Shown here one piece after another: positions 26,794 through 35,700 of a stretch of 64,000 nt of DNA. A model generated the notes under the pieces. The model saw only the letters and a list, made by a program, of their open reading frames with translations. It was not told the DNA's origin and did not search any database. Made by a program: the position numbers and the translations under genes. The number at the start of each line of letters is the position of its first letter. The first letter of the stretch is position 1. This DNA comes from Membranipora membranacea (Eukaryota; Bryozoa; Gymnolaemata; Cheilostomatida; Membraniporidae), in the NCBI GenBank assembly GCA_914767715.1, contig OU612071.1:11079493-11143492 (forward strand), read 5' to 3'.

Positions 26794-29700
26794 TTATATA
26801 TGTATGTTTATATGTGTGTGTTTATATGTGTGTATTATACACGGCTATGGAATCAGTAACCTGGTTAACCTGGTTAATATTTCAGTTTGATGAAGAAATT
26901 TGATGAGTGAAAGTGGAATTTTGGAATGTGAGGATAGTATTGATTGACTATGAGGACAATAAGCTCCGCCCACATCAATTAGTGAAACACAACCTTGTGA
27001 ATAATCTCATTAAAATTAATATTATAGAGGAAGTGGAGGTAGAAGATGATGAGAAGTACGCTACCTACTCCGACTAAGACAGAGCTTAGCCAAATACTAC
27101 AAACTCCGACTAAGACAGAGCTTAGCCAAATACTACAAACTCCGACTAAGACAGAGCTTAGCCAAATACTACAAACTCTGACTAAGACAGAGCTTATCCA
27201 AATACTACAAACTCCGACTAAGACAGAGCTTATCCAAATACTACAAACTCCGACTAAGACAGAGCTTATCCAAATACTACAAACTTTGACTACTACGACA
27301 GAGCAATGAACTCCCACGTTCATTGGACAGAGCTTAGGATAGAACTTAGCCAAATACTACTGTAAATATTACCTGACATCTCATGAGCTGATCAAAGAAG
27401 TTATCATCAGGTACATCATTACTCTGCTGATCTGAGCTGCCTCGCCTGTGGTCTGATAATAGCTGACTCATCACATCACGTCGTGTCGCTGCTGATGATG
27501 ATGTACCTACAGCAGGGATAGATAGATAAACAACAAACTAAACAATACCAAATACCACGCGATGTCCTCTAATCATATCACCTATATCACGTTAGAAACA
27601 ATGTACAGTAATATGATAATATACATGTTTTATCAAAGTGAAGTCAGTTATCAGCAAAACAGCACCACATATCGCTCTTCAGATGAGATATGTATACATC
27701 ACTTAGTATTCACATCGCTCCATGGGACACCCCACCATCCCACCCCACAGTTTTATATATATTATAGTAGACAAATAATTTAGATACATGTTTTGTTGTC
27801 TTCTGTCAAACAGTACAGCACATAAATTAGGTAACATATCTAAGCCAATAGTGTAGTTATACATTGATGTGCATATTGTACAGCAGTTACAAGTAATCAC
27901 AGAGTAAGGATATATCCTTACTCTGTGAAGCAAGTATAGGGTTTACCATTAGTATTTGTCTCCCCTGCTCTGAGACCGGGAAAGTTTGCTCTCTGATCGT
28001 TGATACGAGATCCCTGAACTCCTGCTACTATATCCATGAGCTGCTCTTTTTTTGTATGTTCTGCCAATCAAACAAAGGCTGATAAAGTAGACGCACAAGG
28101 TAGTCAGCTATCATAAGCTGCTTAAATAAACCACAAGATACTACTGAATCTACTGTTATTCGTAAAATTCATGAAACCTTAAGACGGTGTTATTCCATGT
28201 ATAGATATACCAAGCTGTGAAATATGATGTGGAAACAAGCTAGTGATAAGAATGAGAGGGCGAGCTGAGCTGCGTACCCTACTGTATCTATCGGTAGGAT
28301 ATACTCGTCACCGCAATAAGCTGACGCTATCACACCTCATCTCACACACCTATATGTTAATTACCACACCTCTATCACTCTGTATCTCACTCTCTATCTC
28401 TATCCTCTCACCCTCTGTCACATTATATGACAGATCACTAAGTAATGAATGACAGAGTGTGTTGTGGAATGGATAACGACAAATACAACTCTCAGTCTCA
28501 TATTTACCTATCCTATGATGCGGTGCCGTCCCATTAGCTATCCTTAGTGATGTCCTCTGATCATCTAATCGTCTCCCCTGGAACTTAGACAGCATGTCAA
28601 AGAAGTTATCCTCATCATTACTAGAGTTGGGTGACATGATGTTATGTGACTGTAACAGATTAATACAGTACTGTACTATAGATAGAACAATGCAGTGTTT
28701 ACAGTGACAAGCTTAGCTGTGTGATCTGATTGTGAGTAATACTCAGCAGTAGTATAACCTGTACCTACCTACCGCTGCTGCTCACTGAATAATAAGTATT
28801 ATATATAAACAGTGATGACCACAATCCCAGATTACTTGACTAGATTTGAATGTTTTAGTATTTATTTACAATGATTGCGGTTACATAGAGAATGCCATCA
28901 ACAGTTCATTTGTCAGTTTTACGTCACATCAGTCTTAACACTATGAATAATACAATAGCACAGAGTATAATGTCCTCACACTGTGATAATAGCAATAACA
29001 GACTGTAAGGTAAGGGATGTGTGTAACGTAATAACCTGCTGTCACTATACCCATATCCTATCCCATATACAGACTCTACTGAGTAGTCTTTGTACTGATT
29101 CACCAGTATACAGTGATGATGAAATGCTAACATTACAACACCCAAACAGTGCTGTTATAAGGCATCAAACTCAGATAGATGTGTACCGAACTAGGGATAA
29201 ACTAAACAACTCATCAGATTTGTTTTGAGTTCTGGTTTCTTTCTATGAAGAAAGTCTCCCTTGGTGTTCGACATTCAGTGACACGCCAGCTTCAACCATA
29301 TATAAATGTATGAAAAGCTTGAGCGTTTAGGGCGGTGGTGTTGAAGGTGTAGCTATTAACAACCCCAACACACATGTTGGTTACCCTTGGTTTATTTAAT
29401 GAGAGATAATTTTGCCGATAGAGACACTATATGGAGAATCAACATCCAGGCATTTAATTGTTGGTGACGTTACGACAATGAATTGTGCATATGTGCAATG
29501 GTGTTATCATTGACATGCAGTCCACAAACCAGGTGTTAAATTGTTAACTCCATCAATTTCAATCAGATATTAAGTTGCAATAGATGTAGTAGCTTGTCCT
29601 GAACAGTTTGATACTAATTTTGGGCAGTACATTTTTTAAAGAAAAATTAAAATGATGTTGTAAACAAGATGCTGCTGGTTGTAAAGCAATTTTCAAACTT

Positions 29701-32700
29701 GGATCAAAATTGATCGAGTATCCAGTTTGCAACAAAAAACCTGGACTGTGGACAGTAAATCAATGATATGATAGAATCATTGCTTCTATACAATCCAGTG
29801 TGTAACCTCACCAACAATTAAGTGCCTTGTTTCAGCTGCATGTATATGGTGCCCTGTATAGGTTTATTATTAAGTCTATGGGTGAAGTGACATACATGTA
29901 CATGAGATGGTAGTGGTCCTCTGAGAGGAGTGACAGGTGTTACAGGTGTCTGAGGTGACAGTCCTGCTGTACTACTAGATGTACTACTCTGTGATCCTGT
30001 GTCTCTATTCAGAGATAACTTCAGAGGATAATGCATATCTCCATTAGTCATCCTAAAATATACCATATACCACATTATGTGAGAGCTGAATACTACAGAA
30101 AACATGGGAGGTAAACAGCATCTCCAGTTTGATCAAGTTTGCTCCTCCTGTGCCATGTTACCCTGTTTTATTGTACATAGGAGTGCTGATCCACCGAAAT
30201 TGTAGACAGGTCAGAGAGGAGCGATCATAGACTTAATATTAAGTCTATGGGAGCGATTAATAAATCATATATCAAACTAAATAGAGAGCTTGTATTACCA
30301 TTGCATTACTTTTTAGTACAGAAGTAGGGAATAGGGATAATGAGAGTAAGATATACCTGCCGCCGCTGACACTGCCGCCGTATCGCCGATCATTATTAGG
30401 AGTATGTGGTGTGGATGAGTTAACAGATCCTATCTCCATTCTATCTACGCTACTCCTCTTACTTGATGATATATCTATATATAATAATCAGACATATGTT
30501 ATATGTTATACATCTATACAATAACAAAACACTTATATATTATATATTATATATTATATACGTAACACATAAAATAAAAAACTCAATTATCCGTACACGA
30601 CAAGGATATGGGAATGAACATAAGAGGCTGTAACTTGAAAAGCATGCGTATATATATATCTGGTACATGTTCATAAACTTGATCAAATCTTAAGTTTTTA
30701 CCAGGCTATCTGAAGGATTACAAGGATAACATTTGGTGGTGACTGACATTCATGATAGATAACAAACACTGCTATAATAGCCACCTAGGATTGACCAATG
30801 AAGAGAGAGTTTATTGGATTGACACTTGAGAGTTTTTGATGATGAAATGTAGGTGGTGGGTGGTCCTGCCATGTAATCACAACAAAGCTCTATAACAATA
30901 GAGTATATTTTCATTGAGCATAGTCACATGTTATTCAGGGACATGACGTTATAGCGTGATGTAGCCTGCTCTGACAAGCTTTCTCCAAGGAGTTAGAGTG
31001 TCTCTAATGCTTGGTTCACATTGCCCCAGATGACACTAGGATGCCATCCTAGATGCTTATCCCAGTCACATTATAACATTCATCCCAGATAGCCATCCCA
31101 GTCAATGTGAACCAGAAAATGACACAATCCCAGACTGTCTGGGTCCGTCTGGGATAGCATCGGGAAAGTCTGTAAGCGTCAAACTTTCCCGATGTTATCC
31201 CAGACGGACACAGACAGTTTGGGATTGTGTCATTTTCTTGTTCACATTGACTGGGATGGCTATCTGGGATGGCTATCTGGGATGAATGTTATAATGTGAC
31301 TGGGATAAGCATCTTGGATTGCATCCTAGTGTCATCTGGGACAATGTGAACCAAGCATTACTCCTTTGACAAACACAAGGTCATGCACTTAGCCTACTAC
31401 TGCTTCTAATGAGTATTGTGGGAAATACCCCATGTTGATTAAATAATCCTCTCTGTTCTCACCATATGGTAGGTGAAAGGGGTAATACCACATGAGAAGA
31501 AATGGCTTCGTGCAACAAAAGAGAACTCATTTTTAATAGATTGGACGTATGAATTATTTCTTCAAAAATGGGCCTGCATATGTTAAAGAGGAAAATCAGA
31601 TGAAATAAGAGGAGCGGGAGAGATCTCCATTGTATCATCAGGCAGTTTGATATACAGTCGTGGTTGTTGCACACTAAAAATTTCGGTGGCTGTCTATATT
31701 TCAATTTCACCGCTATAATGTTGTTTAGGTCATGTTTTAGGGAAATATTCATTCCCAGCGGTAGAAAAATACGCTCTGTAATCCTACAATCTTAACGAAC
31801 AGTTACTATAACACTCTGCTGTATTCAGCAGGCAAACTTGTACAGCATATCGCTGAATGCAGTTATCTGCTGTGGTGGTTTGCTGTCCACTCTAGATTAT
31901 TACATACGGCTTCATATTACACTCTAATTGAGTAACAGATATGGCCACAGCACTCGCAAAAAATTGACAGCAACCTGGTACATTATGATATTGTTAATAA
32001 TTCCAGAGTTAAGTGTAAAGCACTGAGAGCGATTGACTGAAATAAAGCTTTTAATGAGATAAGTAAATGATTAAAGTAAAGGAGAAAAGGGGAGATAACA
32101 AAACAATCAGATTCAATTTACTTTTTGAGTTATCAATCTCAGCTTTTAATTTAACTTGAGATGTAACTGGAGTTTAGGCTATATTATGGTTCGTCAATGA
32201 ACATAGCACGTTTACTTGTTTGTCTGATCTGCCAAGTCAGAGGAAGATGAGGAGACGATTATAGAGAGATGATAACAGTGACATATACAACAAGCTGACT
32301 GTCTGCTAATAACACCTACCAGAGTGTGGAGAGCCTTCGCCGGCAGCCATCCTAAGATCTCTGAGATTATTAGCGGCAGCAGTCTTACCAGCCTCATCTC
32401 CGATCTCACGTGATATATCCAGATGCCACTGTGCAAACTGTATAGCTTTGTGATGGTTACCGAGAGCTGTGTGTGCGTTACTCAGGCTCCAGTAAGCTCG
32501 ACCCTATATTATATATCATATACATGTACTCAATAACCAGCAAGATCATCTCATTAATATCATGTCGCTACAATATGAAAGGATGAACCAGTTTTTTTTC
32601 ACCTATATTGTAGTTTTGGCATCAATTCCATCTCACTGAAAGTTTACATGCCAAAATAATGATATATGATCCCAAATGTACTGCTATATTCCATCTGATT

Positions 32701-35700
32701 CCATCAAAACTAAAATATTGGGAAAGGACAAGGAACTGTTATCATTTGCTCATCAGAGAATACGGAGTCTCAAAATAAGTACTGACCTGACCAAGTTTAT
32801 CTTGTAATTCTTGAGCTATGGTTAAATGCCTCATGTGATATTCGATGGCCTGTTGATAATCCCTGAGCAGTGTAAATGTATTACCCAGACTGTAACAAGC
32901 CTGGGCCTCTAAGGCTAGGTCTCCTAGCTGCTTAGCTAACTGCTGTGCTTTCCTGAAGTATATTATCATAAGTTATGTACATATATTGCAACAAGGATAC
33001 TCTGCCAAAAGTACTCGTAGTGTGTACATGTATAATTATTATGCTGCAAATTATGTTTATTTGTTGGAGTTATTATCTCATTGACATAAATCTCAGAGAG
33101 ATAATAACTCCAAATTGTCATAACAGTATTTATCATAATCACTTAGAAAATATATATGCTTTCATGATTAATGTAGATTTTTGGCACAGGCGTAATGCAT
33201 ACAGGGTAAATAAATCTGGCAGATTTAAATTATTAACGGTAGAATTAGCCGCATTTACAGCAGTCTTACTTGTAGTATTCTATAGCGAGTTCAAACTCTC
33301 CTAGAAATATGTGTGCATTACCGAGATTACTATATGCCCTCCTTTCTGCCGCCTTATCTCCAAACTCCTTACCGATAGCCAGTCTCTATATATGGAAACA
33401 TAACACTTGTCAGAACGAGAGAAAAACAAATAATCAAATCAATATCATGATTACTATCACTAATGAAAAAATTACTTGGGCGACAATTGTAGCCATTAGA
33501 ATGGTAAATGGAATAATAAATTAGCAACATGTTATGTCAATGTGTAGTGATTATAGTATAGTATAGGTGCTGTCTGACTACAGCGGAAGTAGGTAGTGAT
33601 TATAGTATAGTATAGGCGCTGTCTGACTACAGAGGAAGTATGTAGTGATTATAGTATAGTATAGGTGCTGTCTGACTACAGCGGAAGTAGGTAGTGATTA
33701 TAGGTGCTGTCTGACTACAGAGGAAGTATGTAGTGATTATAGTATAGTATAGGTGCTGTCTGACTACAGCGGAGGTAGGTAGTGATTATAGTATAGTATA
33801 GGTGCTGTCTGACTACAGCGGAAGTAGGTAGTGATTATAGTATAGTATAGGTCAGGGGTGCCCAACCTATGGCTCATGAGCCATCTCGGCTACACGGCTA
33901 CACGTGACGCAACAATGTCAGCTCATTTGGTTTGATTGATTTTTTAAATGGCTCATGTGAGAGAAAAGGTTGGGCACCCCTGGTATAGGTGCTGTCTGAC
34001 TGCAGCGGAAGTAGGTAGTGATTATAGGTCCTGTCTGACTACAGCGGATGCTAAGAGGTACAGATAATACTACAAACCTGTTGGTGATAGTTAATAGCCT
34101 CAGTGAAGTTTCCTAACAAGTAGAATGTGTTACCAAGGTTACCAGCAGCCCGTCCCTCGGCTGCTCTGTCTGCTAGCTCTCGCACTATGTCAAGGTTATC
34201 TATGTAGTATTCAACTGCCTTTAGTAAAGCTTCTCTCACAGGTTCAGGAAACTCTCCTGGATCGTGCGATCCTATAACAAATCAAAGTTCAGTCATCGCA
34301 TACTGTACATAGTGGACCAGCCCATTTTAAACTGACTGATTCCAGCTCAGTGGTTCCTCATTACAAATATGTTACTCCATAAACATAATAGTATCACCTA
34401 TGAGGTCTTGTCACATCTTAGAGCGACAATTGTATAGCATGTTATTACAATGTACCCTTTGACATGACATATGTAGGATATGCCATAGATTTTGTATATG
34501 AACTTGTGTATAACACAGACAGACAATGTGATAGCAGCGCTTACCTAGGTTACCCATGTGTTTTGCTTTTGTATGGTAGACATTACCCAAATTGTATAAT
34601 GCTCGAGCTATGCTAACCTGCAAGTATAACAATTTGAGAGATTAAGAATTGTGATCTCTCATATTGAAATAAAGTAAGTAAACAGAGGCATGCTGATACT
34701 GATACTGATGCTTTGAGTAGAATGTTTTTCTATATATCACTTATCGTATAATTCTATGTATACTAGTATAAAACAAACAGCTCAATCTGAGAATAACACA
34801 GACATCCCTTATGAGAGGCAGGTCTCTCTAGTTTACTCTTTTACAGCAGTAATCTTGGTACAAAAATACCAGTATTCTAGATTATGTCTCATCCCCTCTT
34901 CTGACTAAAGCAGCAAAGTGAAGTTCCTATTGACGCTTCACTTCATCAAGTAATAATTATCAATTTGATTTCAGTTCAGTTGCACCACACCAATTAACAT
35001 AGTGTTCTGTGAGGATAATTTGTCACTCAAGTAGAGGCTCATAAGAGGTTGTGTGCTCGTAATGACATCATTATGATTACAACACAGCTTCATCACAGCA
35101 AGTTACTGTGTCACATTAGTACTACTATAGTCACTCAGTAAACTACTCAGTATTCGGTCATTTGTGATCATATTTACAACAAAAATCCACTGCAAGGACG
35201 GAAGCCTTCTGGTACAGTTCTTGCCTACCCCTACAGGGCTGGCAGCATCAGAAACAGTATATAAATTCTTTGATTTACACGAGCACTGATATTTTGACGT
35301 AATGTAACTAGGGTAAAGAATGACCAGCCTATCAGGTAACAAGGCCTATTAAAAAGTATGCAAGGGCTGGGATAACTTAGCTTAACTGTGACAGCATGGA
35401 AAGACATGCTGACAAGCTGGAAAGACAGCTAAAAAACTCACTACAAGGGGTCCCAGCAATGGGCCATGTAAGGCCAATAACCCTAACACGTACGCTGTGT
35501 TGCATAGGGTGGCAATGGTGGAGTGGAATGAGCTATGGGACGAGAGAACACAACTCTGAGTAGTGAATAGCGGGCATGCTAATTAGCGCCATCAACCCAT
35601 TCTTTTTTGGGGATGGCGAGATGGCGCAATCGGTTAGCGCGCTTGCTATTCACTGCCAGGCGATTGGTGCCGCAAAAGTTGTGGGTTCGAATCCCACTGG

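Noticed and set aside
26979-27353. Open frame of VLVGVCSIWISS repeats
   Set aside because: Antisense reading of the 36-bp satellite; not connected to exons.
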